NCBI GenBank assembly: GCA_023387335.1
Contig: JAEWIF010000003.1
Location: 145,412-209,411, forward strand
Direction of reading: 5' to 3'
Length of the DNA stretch: 64,000 nt
Source of the DNA: Pseudomonadota bacterium
GTDB lineage: Bacteria; Pseudomonadota; Gammaproteobacteria; Burkholderiales; Burkholderiaceae_C
The position numbers and the translations under genes are program-made. This document shows, one piece after another, positions 53,726-61,670 of this stretch. The notes beneath the pieces were generated by a model. The model saw only the letters and a list, made by a program, of their open reading frames with translations. It was not told where the DNA came from and ran no database searches. The stretch's first letter is position 1. Every line of letters starts with the position of its first letter.

Positions 53726-55050
53726 GCCTGCAGCGCCGACTCATCATCTATCTCGTGATCTGCGCACCCCTGGTGTGGGCGGTCGCCTTCGCGTACTCGT
53801 TGAACCGGGTGAGGCACGAGGTGGACGAGTTGTTCGATACGGAGCTGATCCGGTTCGCGCGGCAACTGCAGACCAGCGTGCCGGTCGTGCCGGCGGGCGA
53901 AGCCTGGACCTCGCCGAACGGAGCAGGCGACGCCGGCCCGGCGGACCTGCGCGACATGGCGGTCGCCGTGTGGGATGCGAAGGGGCGGCTGGTGGCGGTG
54001 GATCGCGAAGGCGGCCAGCTGCGCCACCTGCCGGACGCCTCCGGATTCGTCGACGACACCGTCGCCGGCGATCGCTGGCGCGTGTACTACCTGCAGTCGC
54101 CGGACGGATCGCGGCTCGTGGCCGCCGGCCAGAAGACCTACGAGCGCGACGAGGTGGTGCGTGCCCTCACGCTGAGCCAGCTGGTGCCGTGGATCCTCGT
54201 GCTTCCGGTGCTGCTGGCCGTCATGGCGTGGGCGGTGCGGCAGGCCCTTTCGCCGCTGACGCAACTGTCGCGGCAGCTGTCGCGGCGCCGTGCGGACGAC
54301 CTCGCCCCATTGCCTGCCATGACCGCGCCGTCCGAGTTGCGACCGCTGCTCGTGGCGATGAACGGGCTGTTCGCGCGCGTCGGAGAGCTGCTCGCCCGCG
54401 AGCGCCGGTTCACGGCCGACGCGGCGCACGAGTTGCGGACCCCGATGGCGTTCCTGCGCGCCCAGTGGGACGTGGTGCGCGGGGCCGACAGCGGGGCGCG
54501 CGCGCAGGCCGAGGCGAAGTTCGAAGGAGGACTCGACCGTCTCGAGCGATTGGTGGCGCAGCTGCTGACGCTGTCACGTGCCGACGCCGCCGACGCGGCG
54601 CGCCTCGGGACCGAGATCGACTGGCGGCAGGTCGTCGAGCAGGTCGCCAACGACGTGTTGCCGCTGCTGCGCCGCCGCCGCATCGAGCTCGCCTGCGAGT
54701 GGCCGCGGAACGACCGCCCTGCCCTGCCGATCCTGGGCGACCCGGACCTGCTCACGGCGCTGCTGCGCAATCTCGTGGACAACGCGGCCCGCTACGCCCC
54801 CGAGGACAGCACCGTCACGATCCGGATGGGTCGGGACGCCGTGGAAGTGGAGAACGACGGGCCGCCGCTTTCGCCGCGGACGGTGGCCGCCATGGGCGCG
54901 CGCTTCACGCGCCCCGACGGCCAGCAGGAGTCCGGCAGCGGACTCGGCGTCTCCATCGCCCGCAGCATCGCCCAGTTGCACGGGTTGGTGCTGGAGCACG
55001 GCAGCGGCCCCGGGGGCCAGGGCGTGCGGGCCGTGCTGCGCGGCCGCTGA
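53722..55050 (+). CDS. Sensor histidine kinase (QseC/PmrB-like)
   Basis: Inner-membrane kinase of 442 residues. Membrane helix 1 (7-27), a ~125-residue periplasmic sensor of the QseC/TctE type (FDTELIRFARQLQ, VAVWDAKGRLV), helix 2 (155-172), HAMP-like linker, HisKA with His236 (AAHELRTPM) and an ATPase domain with NLVDNAARYAP and GSGLGVSIA. GTG start with four-base overlap on the regulator stop. It ends 4 nt from the convergent TPR gene. Confidence 0.93.
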   Translation: MSLQRRLIIYLVICAPLVWAVAFAYSLNRVRHEVDELFDTELIRFARQLQTSVPVVPAGEAWTSPNGAGDAGPADLRDMAVAVWDAKGRLVAVDREGGQLRHLPDASGFVDDTVAGDRWRVYYLQSPDGSRLVAAGQKTYERDEVVRALTLSQLVPWILVLPVLLAVMAWAVRQALSPLTQLSRQLSRRRADDLAPLPAMTAPSELRPLLVAMNGLFARVGELLARERRFTADAAHELRTPMAFLRAQWDVVRGADSGARAQAEAKFEGGLDRLERLVAQLLTLSRADAADAARLGTEIDWRQVVEQVANDVLPLLRRRRIELACEWPRNDRPALPILGDPDLLTALLRNLVDNAARYAPEDSTVTIRMGRDAVEVENDGPPLSPRTVAAMGARFTRPDGQQESGSGLGVSIARSIAQLHGLVLEHGSGPGGQGVRAVLRGR

Positions 55051-55054
55051 CGCG

Positions 55055-55738
55055 TCAGCGCGCGCCCTGGATCTTCTCGATCAGCTGGCGTGCCTCGTCG
55101 CGCCGGCCCGCGTCCGCGATCTGGCGACCGGGGCGGGGCGGCGCCTTCAGGGCCTTCTCGAGATACGGCAGCGCCTTGTCCGGTTGCCGCGTCTCGACGA
55201 GGTACTCGCCGTAGAAGTAGTTGGCATCGATGCCGTCCGGGTTGATGTCGAGCGCCTTCTGCAGCAGGTCCTGGGCCTTGGCCTTGCTGCCGAACCCGAT
55301 CGGCCAGCCGGGCACCTTGTAGTACAGCACCCCCAGGCTGTTGTAGGCCGAGCCGTCGAGCACGTTCCCGTCGATCTGGATCGCCGATTCGTACAGCGCC
55401 TTCGCCTGCTTGGCGAGATCGAGCGCGCCCAGCCCGCCCTTCTCGCCGGCCCAGGAGCTCACGATGATGCCCTCCCACACCAGCGGCTCGCTGCGGTTCG
55501 GGTAGGTCTCGCTGACCTTGTGCGCCTGGGCCGCCAGGTCGGCGAAGCGCTTCTGGCGTTCGCCGGGCGGCGACTGGTAGCGGATCACCGCCCAGTCGCG
55601 CTGCAGCACCTGGATGTCGTCCTCGACGGCGGCGCTCGCCGGCAGGGACATGGCGGCCGTTGCCAGCAGCGTGGAGACCGTGACAAGCCGGCGGAGGGAC
55701 GCGGACGGCGAAGCGGAGAGGAGCGACATGGCATTCAT
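55055..55738 (-). CDS. Periplasmic TPR-repeat protein
   Basis: A 227-residue exported protein with a signal peptide (SASLRRLVTVSTLLATAAMSLPASA) and tetratricopeptide-like helices: SEPLVWEGIIVSSW, AKALYESAIQIDG, GSAYNSLGVLYYKVPGWPIGFGSKAKAQDLLQKALDINPDG and PDKALPYLEKALKAPP. The 55738 start overlaps the SDR stop as ATGA; an ATG at 55729 has a better spaced AAGGA. Last gene of the five-gene operon. It may be a chaperone or scaffold for a product handled in the envelope, which is inference. Confidence 0.82.
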   Translation of the reverse strand: MNAMSLLSASPSASLRRLVTVSTLLATAAMSLPASAAVEDDIQVLQRDWAVIRYQSPPGERQKRFADLAAQAHKVSETYPNRSEPLVWEGIIVSSWAGEKGGLGALDLAKQAKALYESAIQIDGNVLDGSAYNSLGVLYYKVPGWPIGFGSKAKAQDLLQKALDINPDGIDANYFYGEYLVETRQPDKALPYLEKALKAPPRPGRQIADAGRRDEARQLIEKIQGAR

Positions 55739-56535
55739 CCTTGTTGAAGGGGATCGGCGGGGAGGTCCGCCAGGGCGCGCCGATGCGGCGCGAAGGTGCG
55801 ATCGAGCCAGGTGGGCGCGGCGCCGTTGATGCGCACGCCCAGCCGCTCCGGAAAGCCGATGAACCGTTCCGCGGCTTCGTCCTCGAGCATGCGCAGCGAT
55901 TCGCCGGCCACCCGGGCCGGGTCGTCCATCGCGGAGCGGGTGGCACGGTTGTAGGCCTCCACGGCGGCGTCGTTGAACGCGGTGCGGGTGCCGCGGGGAC
56001 CGAGGAACTGCACGCGCACCGGACCGCCGTCGAGTTCCCGGCGCAGCGCCTGGGCGTAGCCGCGCAGGCCGAACTTGCTGGCGCAGTACGCCGTGTAGCC
56101 GGGCAAGCCGATGGCGCCCAGCACCGAACCGATGAAGAGCACCTGGGCCCGGGGTTGACCCGCGAGATGCGGCAGCAACGCCTGGGTGAGCAGCATCGGT
56201 CCCATCAGGTTGGTGTCCAGCACCTGCCGCAGCGTCGACGGGGACATGGCCTCGACCGGCCCGAAAGCGGGCGCGCCGGCGGCGTGCACGATCACGTTGC
56301 ATCGGTATCCGGCGGCGGCCTTGGCCAGCGTCTCGATCGAGGCGGGCTGCGCGAGGTCGGCTTCATGCCAGTCGCACCGTTCGCGATCGAACCCCCGGGC
56401 CAGCGCCGCCAGCCGAGCAGGCGAGCGGGCGGCGAGCAGCACCTCCGCGCCGGCCTCCATCAGGCGGGCCGCGATCGCCGCGCCGATGCCGCCGGTGGCG
56501 CCGGTGAGCAGGACGCGGGCGTCCCGGGCCTTCAT
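55735..56535 (-). CDS. Short-chain dehydrogenase/reductase
   Basis: A 266-residue classical SDR: TGATGGIGAAIAARL at the NAD(P)-binding turn (11-25), HAAGAPAFGP (NNAG-like), catalytic Ser in GSVLGAIGLPGY and Tyr-x3-Lys in YTAYCASK. A C-terminal ~55-residue extension (GFPERLGVRINGAAPTWLDRTF) resembles SDRs that act on long acyl or lipid substrates. ATGA overlaps at both ends tie it to the diiron-like gene upstream and the TPR gene downstream. Likely a ketone or aldehyde reductase acting on the ligase/oxidase product. Confidence 0.88.
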   Translation of the reverse strand: MKARDARVLLTGATGGIGAAIAARLMEAGAEVLLAARSPARLAALARGFDRERCDWHEADLAQPASIETLAKAAAGYRCNVIVHAAGAPAFGPVEAMSPSTLRQVLDTNLMGPMLLTQALLPHLAGQPRAQVLFIGSVLGAIGLPGYTAYCASKFGLRGYAQALRRELDGGPVRVQFLGPRGTRTAFNDAAVEAYNRATRSAMDDPARVAGESLRMLEDEAAERFIGFPERLGVRINGAAPTWLDRTFAPHRRALADLPADPLQQG

Positions 56536-57209
56536 GCCGGTGCACCCACGCCGGCCGCGGCCGGCAGCGGCAGCGAGCGGAACACGTCGCCGTACAGGCG
56601 GTAGAACACCCGGGCGGCATGGACGATGTCGGCCTGGTCCAGGGGATCTTCGATCGAATCCATCAGCGCCTCGAAATGGCCGACGTGCTCCTGGTCCAGG
56701 GTGCCGTGCGAACGCAGGTAAGTGAACGCGGCGTCCGGCAACCCGAGCGGACGCTGGATGTTGTCCGCGGCCTGCAGGGCCAGCGCCACGCTCGTGCCTT
56801 CCAGCACGTGAACCATCCCGAAGAACCCCAGCGGATTGCGGCGCGCGATCTGGTCGTAGGCGTAGGCGACCATCACCTCCGTGGGGACGCCCGGCGGCCC
56901 GCGGCGCGCCGCTTCCGCGTCGGCGCCGCAGGCGCGCAGGTCGTCCAGGATCCACTCGTCGTGACCGGCTTCCTCGGCGATGTACTCGTCCAGCGAACCG
57001 CGCAGCCACTCATGGCGATCCGGCAGCGCGTCGCGGCAGGCGGTCAGCAACGGCACCGTGTGCCGCACGTGGTGGTAGGCCTCGGTCAGGAACGCGACGT
57101 AGCTGGGCAGCGAAACCTCCCCTCGCAGGCAGCCCTGGATGATGGGAGCGGCAAGCAGTCCTTGCCGGGCCTGCGCGGTTTCGGCCAGAAGCCTTTCGTA
57201 GAAACTCAT
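56532..57209 (-). CDS. TenA/PqqC-type heme-oxygenase-like (putative diiron) protein
   Basis: A 225-residue all-helical protein of the TenA/heme-oxygenase-like fold. Conserved acidic/His pairs fit metal ligands of HDO oxygenases/oxidases: E43 with H46/H47 (TEAYHHVRH), E80 and H83 (EEAGHDEW), E137 (HVLEGTS), and D172 with H175 (LDQEHVGHFE). It lacks the thiaminase Cys pattern of true TenA. Known HDO enzymes include UndA (fatty acid to terminal alkene) and SznF. Next to an acyl/aryl-AMP ligase, a carboxylate-derived substrate is plausible. ATGA overlaps on both sides. Confidence 0.78.
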   Translation of the reverse strand: MSFYERLLAETAQARQGLLAAPIIQGCLRGEVSLPSYVAFLTEAYHHVRHTVPLLTACRDALPDRHEWLRGSLDEYIAEEAGHDEWILDDLRACGADAEAARRGPPGVPTEVMVAYAYDQIARRNPLGFFGMVHVLEGTSVALALQAADNIQRPLGLPDAAFTYLRSHGTLDQEHVGHFEALMDSIEDPLDQADIVHAARVFYRLYGDVFRSLPLPAAAGVGAPA

Positions 57210-58666
57210 GGAGACTCCGTTGGAGTGTGGGAAACGGAGGCCAGCACCTCGGGATGGGCGGCCAGGATCGCCGGGCGGCGCGCCCGGCCGTTCGCCGTCG
57301 CCAGGCCGCTGCCGGCCGAGAACGGCGCGCGGGCGCGAACCCAGTGCGCGACCCGGGCGTAGTCGGGCAGTCGCTCGTTCGCCCCGGCCACGCAGCGGCG
57401 CAGCTGCTCGTCGCTGACGCCGGGCAACGGCCAGAGCACCGCGGACAGCGCCGGCTGCGCGTCGCCGTAGACGACGGCCTCGCCGATGCCGGCTTGTTGG
57501 CGCAGCGCGGTCTCCACCCACTCGGGCGAGACGTTGCGGCCGAACCCGGTGATCAGAACGTTCTTCTTGCGCCCCTCGACGTGCAGGAACCCATCCGCAT
57601 CCAGCCGGCCAAGGTCGCCCGTAGGCCACCACTCGGGCGCGGGCGCCGATTCACCAAGGTACCCGGCCATCAGGCTCCCGGAGACCTCGACCTCGCCGTC
57701 GCCGGCGATCCTCACCCGCGCGTGCGGCAGCGGGCGGCCCGCGCTGCCGGGGTGGTCGGCGCCCGGCAGGTTCAGCGTCTGCACCGAGCATCCTTCGGAA
57801 AGCCCATAGCCTTCGTACGCGGGGATGCCGCACGCACGGGCCGCGAGCAGCGTCGCCGCGCCGACCGCGGCACCGCCCACCGCGACGAAGCGGAGGCTGG
57901 CGGGGGCACGCCGACCGCTTGCGCGCAGCCAGCCCGTCCAGGCCGCGAGCATCTGCGGCAGCAGGATCAGGCTGTCGGCGTCGCTCGCTTCCATGGCGGC
58001 CTGCAGCTTCGCGGGATCGAAGCTCGACGAGCCTGACAGCCCCACCTGCGCCAGCGGCAACGCGATGCACATGCCCCCCGCGGCCAGCGGGGCCAGCACG
58101 CCAGCCACGTTCTCCAGCAGCACGGCGAAGGGCAACGCGTTCAGGTGCCGCCGCAATCCGAGCGGCCCGAGGACCTGCACGAGTCCTGCCGCCACGCCGC
58201 GCATCGCTTCCGGTGTGAGGCAGACGCCCTTGGGCGTGCCGGTCGTTCCGGAGGTGAAGGTGATCTTGCTCGTCCCCGCGGGCAACGGCGTGACCCTTGC
58301 GGGGAGCCGGATCAGCGACAGCGCCTGCTCCAGCAAGGCAATCGATTGGGCCGGCGCGGGTGCCCAGCGCGACGCGAGTGCGGTCGCAACCAGCACGGCA
58401 TCGACCCCGGCGGCGGACAGCGCGTGCCGCACCTGCTCCGGCGTGAAGAAGGCCGGCAGCGGCACGTGCACCACGCCCGCCAGCTCGGCGGCGAGATCGA
58501 CGACCACCCAGGCCGGCGAATTGTCGAAAAGCGTGGCCAGCACGCGCACGCCCTCCTCGCGCAGCCGCCGCGCGAAGGCGCCCGCCTCGGCCTGGAGGGC
58601 GTCGCGATCGAGCACCCGGCCGCCCTCCCCCGCCACCGCCACGGCGGCCTGGTCGAAGTGCGTCAT
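57206..58666 (-). CDS. AMP-binding synthetase/ligase (acyl-adenylate-forming)
   Basis: A 486-residue ANL-superfamily enzyme, short for an acyl-CoA synthetase. Motifs: P-loop ITFTSGTTGTPKG near 135, YEGYGLSEG (A5-like), WWPTGDLGRLDADGF (A7) and VEGRKKNVLITGFGRNVSPEWVE (A8). The C-terminal A10 motif, normally ending in a catalytic Lys, reads TANGRARRPA, with Arg in that place. It may therefore favour one half-reaction or use another Lys. Substrate unknown. The ATG overlaps the stop of the thermostable-hemolysin-family gene; the stop overlaps the TenA-like start. Confidence 0.87.
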   Translation of the reverse strand: MTHFDQAAVAVAGEGGRVLDRDALQAEAGAFARRLREEGVRVLATLFDNSPAWVVVDLAAELAGVVHVPLPAFFTPEQVRHALSAAGVDAVLVATALASRWAPAPAQSIALLEQALSLIRLPARVTPLPAGTSKITFTSGTTGTPKGVCLTPEAMRGVAAGLVQVLGPLGLRRHLNALPFAVLLENVAGVLAPLAAGGMCIALPLAQVGLSGSSSFDPAKLQAAMEASDADSLILLPQMLAAWTGWLRASGRRAPASLRFVAVGGAAVGAATLLAARACGIPAYEGYGLSEGCSVQTLNLPGADHPGSAGRPLPHARVRIAGDGEVEVSGSLMAGYLGESAPAPEWWPTGDLGRLDADGFLHVEGRKKNVLITGFGRNVSPEWVETALRQQAGIGEAVVYGDAQPALSAVLWPLPGVSDEQLRRCVAGANERLPDYARVAHWVRARAPFSAGSGLATANGRARRPAILAAHPEVLASVSHTPTESP

Positions 58667-59295
58667 GCGAACCGCCCCGCCCGCGTGTGGAGCCGCCTCA
58701 GCACCTGGGGCAGGTGCCCCGCCACCACGACAGGCTTGTGCTCGTAGTAGGAGCCCCACTGCCATGCGGAAGCGCCGAGCGCGGCCGCATCCGCCGGCGC
58801 GAGCGTCAGCGGAGCGACGCCCATGCGCAGCAGGAGCCGGCGCAACTCCTCGGTGAGCGTGCTCACCACCCATTGATAGCCGTGGCCCGCAAGGTGCCAT
58901 CCCAGTTGGGCGATCAGCCGCCGGCCCATGCCCGCCTGCACCGCCGCGAGGTGTCCCACCTCGACGATGGACGTGCGCGGCGGCGCGCGATCGGCATGAG
59001 AAGCCAGCAGGGCCTCGACGGGGCGCGGCAGGTACTGCTCCAGGAAGAGAGGCTCCGCGCCGGCGTCCCGGTACCCCGCCGCCGCGACGACGCGACCGTG
59101 ATCGCGCACCGCGACCAGGGACGGTGCGAACTGCTCGAGGTGCGCGCCGAACCGGTGCCGGTAGACGCCGGCGATGAAGGACTCCACCTCGCCGCGCCCC
59201 TCGTCGCCCGGAGCGTGGACAGTGAGGGTGGGGATCGGGGCCGCGCGCGTGCCGGTGCCCCCGCTGCTGACGCAGCCTGGCAGGTTTCTTGACAT
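58663..59295 (-). CDS. Thermostable-hemolysin-family protein (GNAT-like fold)
   Basis: A 210-residue protein matching the T_hemolysin family (named for Vibrio delta-VPH): VYRHRFGAHLEQFAPSLVAV, AAAGYRDAGAEPLFLEQYL, IVEVGHLAAVQAGMGRRLI, YQWVVSTLTEELRRLLLRMG and WQWGSYYEHKPVVVAGHL. The layout resembles GNAT or acyl-homoserine-lactone-synthase folds, so acyl transfer is a better guess than haemolysis. The ATG at 59295 was chosen because GAGGGAG sits 6 nt upstream. First gene of the five-gene operon, with a QseB/PmrA-like box 57 nt upstream. Confidence 0.82.
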   Translation of the reverse strand: MSRNLPGCVSSGGTGTRAAPIPTLTVHAPGDEGRGEVESFIAGVYRHRFGAHLEQFAPSLVAVRDHGRVVAAAGYRDAGAEPLFLEQYLPRPVEALLASHADRAPPRTSIVEVGHLAAVQAGMGRRLIAQLGWHLAGHGYQWVVSTLTEELRRLLLRMGVAPLTLAPADAAALGASAWQWGSYYEHKPVVVAGHLPQVLRRLHTRAGRFA

Positions 59296-59351
59296 GTGAT
59301 CTCCCTCGTCTGGCCCGTTTTCAGGCATGCGAGGGATGCTCGCGGCGCAAC

Positions 59352-59368
59352 CTTAACGAGGGATTAAG
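59352..59368 (-). promoter_or_regulatory. QseB/PmrA-like box upstream of the thermostable-hemolysin operon
   Basis: On the minus strand CTTAAT-CCCTC-GTTAAG, a direct repeat with 5-nt spacing. It has the same form as the box at 52938-52954 (CTTAAK-N5-GTTAAK) and is also a palindrome (CCTTAA/TTAAGG). Located 57 nt before the first start codon, it suggests that the neighbouring two-component system controls this operon. Confidence 0.62.
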
Positions 59369-59410
59369 GCCGGCGCTTCAACTGATCGGCACGGCTCCCC
59401 GGACCCCGCC

Positions 59411-60256
59411 TCAACGCACGTCGATGCTGGTGACGATCGCGCGGTAGAACGGGAAGTACCGGGGAGTGCCGAAGAAGTTGCCGCCCTCGAGCCGGAATGG
59501 CAGGCGGTAACCGGCCACCTTCCGGAAATCCGATGGCTCGCCGCCGAATGGCTGGATGCGGAACTCATGGTCGGGGTTCGCGTTCGACCATCTTGGGATG
59601 CGGACCCACAGGGGCTTGCCTGCCGAGTCCACCTTGAGGTCGACATCCTGCGTCATTCCCAGGTGCGTGATCGTTGCGCGCGCGGTGTCCTCGTCCACGG
59701 CCGTCCAGGCCACGCGCGGCCCCGGCAGGAGGAAGGCCGGCGTCCACAGGGCTGCTTCGGCGACGACCCTCCCGAAGGAGGATCGAAGGTGATCCCCGTC
59801 CCCACCGGCTCTGACCAACGGGAACAGCCGCAGTAGCCAGAACCGGGTCCATGAACGCCCTGCGACCATTCCGTCGGACCCCGAGAACCTCACCACTCCC
59901 CGTCCGAGCTGCACCTGCCACACGAGCCCACATGGCGCGGCCAGGACCTGTTCGCCGTGCATCGGCAGGTAGCCGGGACGTTCCTTCGTGCCGAGGGCGA
60001 GCTGTCCCTCCATCGTGATCTCGACGACGGTGCTCAGGCGGGTGCCGGGCTCGATCGCGAAGTTGAGGAATCGCCGCGCCGGTTCAGGCAGGTCCGCGAT
60101 GGAGGCCGGGTCGAATCGCCCGTCCTGCCGCTCGGCGCTCTCCAGCAGCTCGCTCCGGCCCTGTTCCGCCTCGCGGCGGTCCGCGGACCATCGAAGGGCG
60201 AGCACGATCGAGGCAGCCAGCAGGCCGGCCGACGACGCCAACGCGAGTGCGCTCAC
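59411..60256 (-). CDS. DUF6544/DUF6920-type protein
   Basis: A 281-residue protein with one N-terminal membrane helix (ALALASSAGLLAASIVLAL) and a soluble domain carrying the family features DLPEPARRFLNFAIEPGT, PMHGEQVLAAPCGLVWQ, GRSWTRFWLLRLFPLVRAGG, ALWTPAFLLPG and a C-terminal GYRLPFRLEGGNFFGTPRYFPFY. Function of this family is not known to me. It follows fnr by 6 nt in the same direction and may share its transcript. Confidence 0.78.
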   Translation of the reverse strand: MSALALASSAGLLAASIVLALRWSADRREAEQGRSELLESAERQDGRFDPASIADLPEPARRFLNFAIEPGTRLSTVVEITMEGQLALGTKERPGYLPMHGEQVLAAPCGLVWQVQLGRGVVRFSGSDGMVAGRSWTRFWLLRLFPLVRAGGDGDHLRSSFGRVVAEAALWTPAFLLPGPRVAWTAVDEDTARATITHLGMTQDVDLKVDSAGKPLWVRIPRWSNANPDHEFRIQPFGGEPSDFRKVAGYRLPFRLEGGNFFGTPRYFPFYRAIVTSIDVR

Positions 60257-60262
60257 GGAGGT

Positions 60263-61051
60263 TCAGTGCATGTGCATCTCGAACAAGCCGGACAACCCCT
60301 CGAGGTCCAGGACGCGGATGTGCCGCTTGTCGACCTGCAGCAGACCCTGCTGCGCGAACGCCGAGAAGGTGCGGCTGACGGTCTCCAGCTTCATGCCCAG
60401 GTAGCTGCCGATTTCGGCGCGCGACATGCGCAGGTGGAACTCATTCGGTGACCAGCCGCGGGCCTTCATGCGCTGGGAGATGTTCAGCAGGAAGGCGGCC
60501 AGGCGCTCCTCGGCGTTCATGCTGCCCAGCAGCATCATCAGGCTGTGCTCGCGGACGATCTCGCGGCTCATCAGGCGCGTGACCACCGCCTGGAGCGCAA
60601 CGCTGCCGGCGGACAGGTCGGCCAACTGCGAATACGGAATCGCGCAGACTTCGGCGTCCTCCAGAGCGGTGGCGCTGCTGGCGTGCCGGCCCTCGGCCAG
60701 GCCGTCCAGCCCCAGCATCTCTCCAGCCATGTAGAACCCGCTGACCTGGTCACGGCCGTCCGCCAGCTGCAACTCGGACTTGAACGTGCCGCTGCGCACC
60801 GCGTAGACGAAACCGAAGGAGTCCCCCTGGCGGTAGAGCGCCTGGCCCATGCGCACCTTGCGGCGGCCGAACATCAGCCCTTCCAGGCGCTGGAGGTCCT
60901 TTTCCGCCAGCTCGCAAGGAAGACAGAGGCCCTTGAGGTGGCAGCTGGAACACGGCGTGGAGGGCGGCACCCGCGGGGCGGTCGCGCGGAACTCGCGCAC
61001 GGGGACGACACGCATGCGGGCGGGAGCTTCGAAAGTGGCGGCGAGGGACAT
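60263..61051 (-). CDS. fnr: Oxygen-sensing transcription regulator FNR (CRP/FNR family)
   Basis: A 262-residue FNR. Cys34, Cys37 and Cys43 (CSSCHLKGLC, spacing C-x2-C-x5-C as in E. coli FNR) plus a later Cys in EDAEVCAIPY can hold the oxygen-labile [4Fe-4S] cluster. A cNMP-binding-like barrel, dimer helix and HTH (MSRAEIGSYLGMKLETVSRTFSAFAQQG) follow. The longer in-frame reading upstream was rejected because it overlaps the response-regulator gene. A consensus-like FNR box lies at 61624-61637, before the divergent hydrolase gene. Confidence 0.93.
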   Translation of the reverse strand: MSLAATFEAPARMRVVPVREFRATAPRVPPSTPCSSCHLKGLCLPCELAEKDLQRLEGLMFGRRKVRMGQALYRQGDSFGFVYAVRSGTFKSELQLADGRDQVSGFYMAGEMLGLDGLAEGRHASSATALEDAEVCAIPYSQLADLSAGSVALQAVVTRLMSREIVREHSLMMLLGSMNAEERLAAFLLNISQRMKARGWSPNEFHLRMSRAEIGSYLGMKLETVSRTFSAFAQQGLLQVDKRHIRVLDLEGLSGLFEMHMH

Positions 61052-61065
61052 GGCTGTTCTCCGGA

Positions 61066-61458
61066 TCAGTGGATGCGGTTCGCGTCGCGCGCGGCCTCGA
61101 CCGCCTGCGCCAGCCGCTGGAAGTCCAGGGTCTTGTCCAGCACGCTCGCGGCGCCATCGGCCAGGTAGCGCTTCACGTAAGGCGGCTGGGCGTGGTTGCT
61201 GAACACGACGAAGGCGATCCCCGGCTCGGCGCGATGCACGGTGCGCAGCACCTCCAGTCCGCTGCCGCCCTCGAGCTGCATGTCGAGCACGACCACGTCC
61301 GGGTGCATGCGCAGGATGGCCTCGATGCAGTCGCGCGGGGTGGCCGCCCCGCCGACGACGTCCATGTGCTGCGCGGCGAGCAGGCCGGCGATCCGTTCGC
61401 GGATGGGGGCGGAGTCCTCGGCCAGGAACACCCGAAGGGAGACGTCGTTCGGTTGCAT
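61066..61458 (-). CDS. Stand-alone response-regulator receiver domain
   Basis: A 130-residue single receiver: LAEDSAPIRERIAGLL, phospho-acceptor Asp in VVVLDMQLEGGSG, FSNHAQPPYVKRYLADGA and a Lys in VLDKTLDF at the conserved position. The pattern is that of NarL-type receivers without the HTH. It is 14 nt upstream of fnr in the same direction. Only about 210 nt separate it from the divergent hydrolase gene, so the two share a regulatory region. Confidence 0.88.
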   Translation of the reverse strand: MQPNDVSLRVFLAEDSAPIRERIAGLLAAQHMDVVGGAATPRDCIEAILRMHPDVVVLDMQLEGGSGLEVLRTVHRAEPGIAFVVFSNHAQPPYVKRYLADGAASVLDKTLDFQRLAQAVEAARDANRIH

Positions 61459-61546
61459 GCAGGTCACTGTGGTCGACCAGCTCGATTCGCGACATCGGCG
61501 CCCGCTGAATATGCACTCGGAGCACTCCGGGAATGGGTGCACGCCG

Positions 61547-61565
61547 TTCCTAGTCAACCTAGGAA
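61547..61565. promoter_or_regulatory. Inverted repeat in the receiver/hydrolase intergenic region
   Basis: Arms TTCCTAG (61547-61553) and CTAGGAA (61559-61565) with a 5-nt spacer form a perfect 7-bp dyad midway between divergent genes. No T-run on either side. It looks like an operator for an unidentified regulator. Confidence 0.45.
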
Positions 61566-61623
61566 TCGTCCGAGGTGATCGACAGCGGCCGAGCCTGAAA
61601 AAAAAGGAGAGGGCTCGTTCGTC

Positions 61624-61637
61624 TTGACGGATATCAA
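61624..61637 (+). promoter_or_regulatory. FNR box upstream of the beta-CASP hydrolase gene
   Basis: TTGAC-GGAT-ATCAA matches nine of ten positions of the FNR/Anr consensus TTGAT-N4-ATCAA. Its centre is about 40 nt before the ATG at 61671. If it acts as a class II activator site at -41.5, transcription would start at or next to the start codon, giving a leaderless mRNA; no ribosome-binding site is visible there. Confidence 0.75.
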
Positions 61638-61670
61638 ATCACCGGCGCTCCGCCGCTCCAGACTGCAGGC

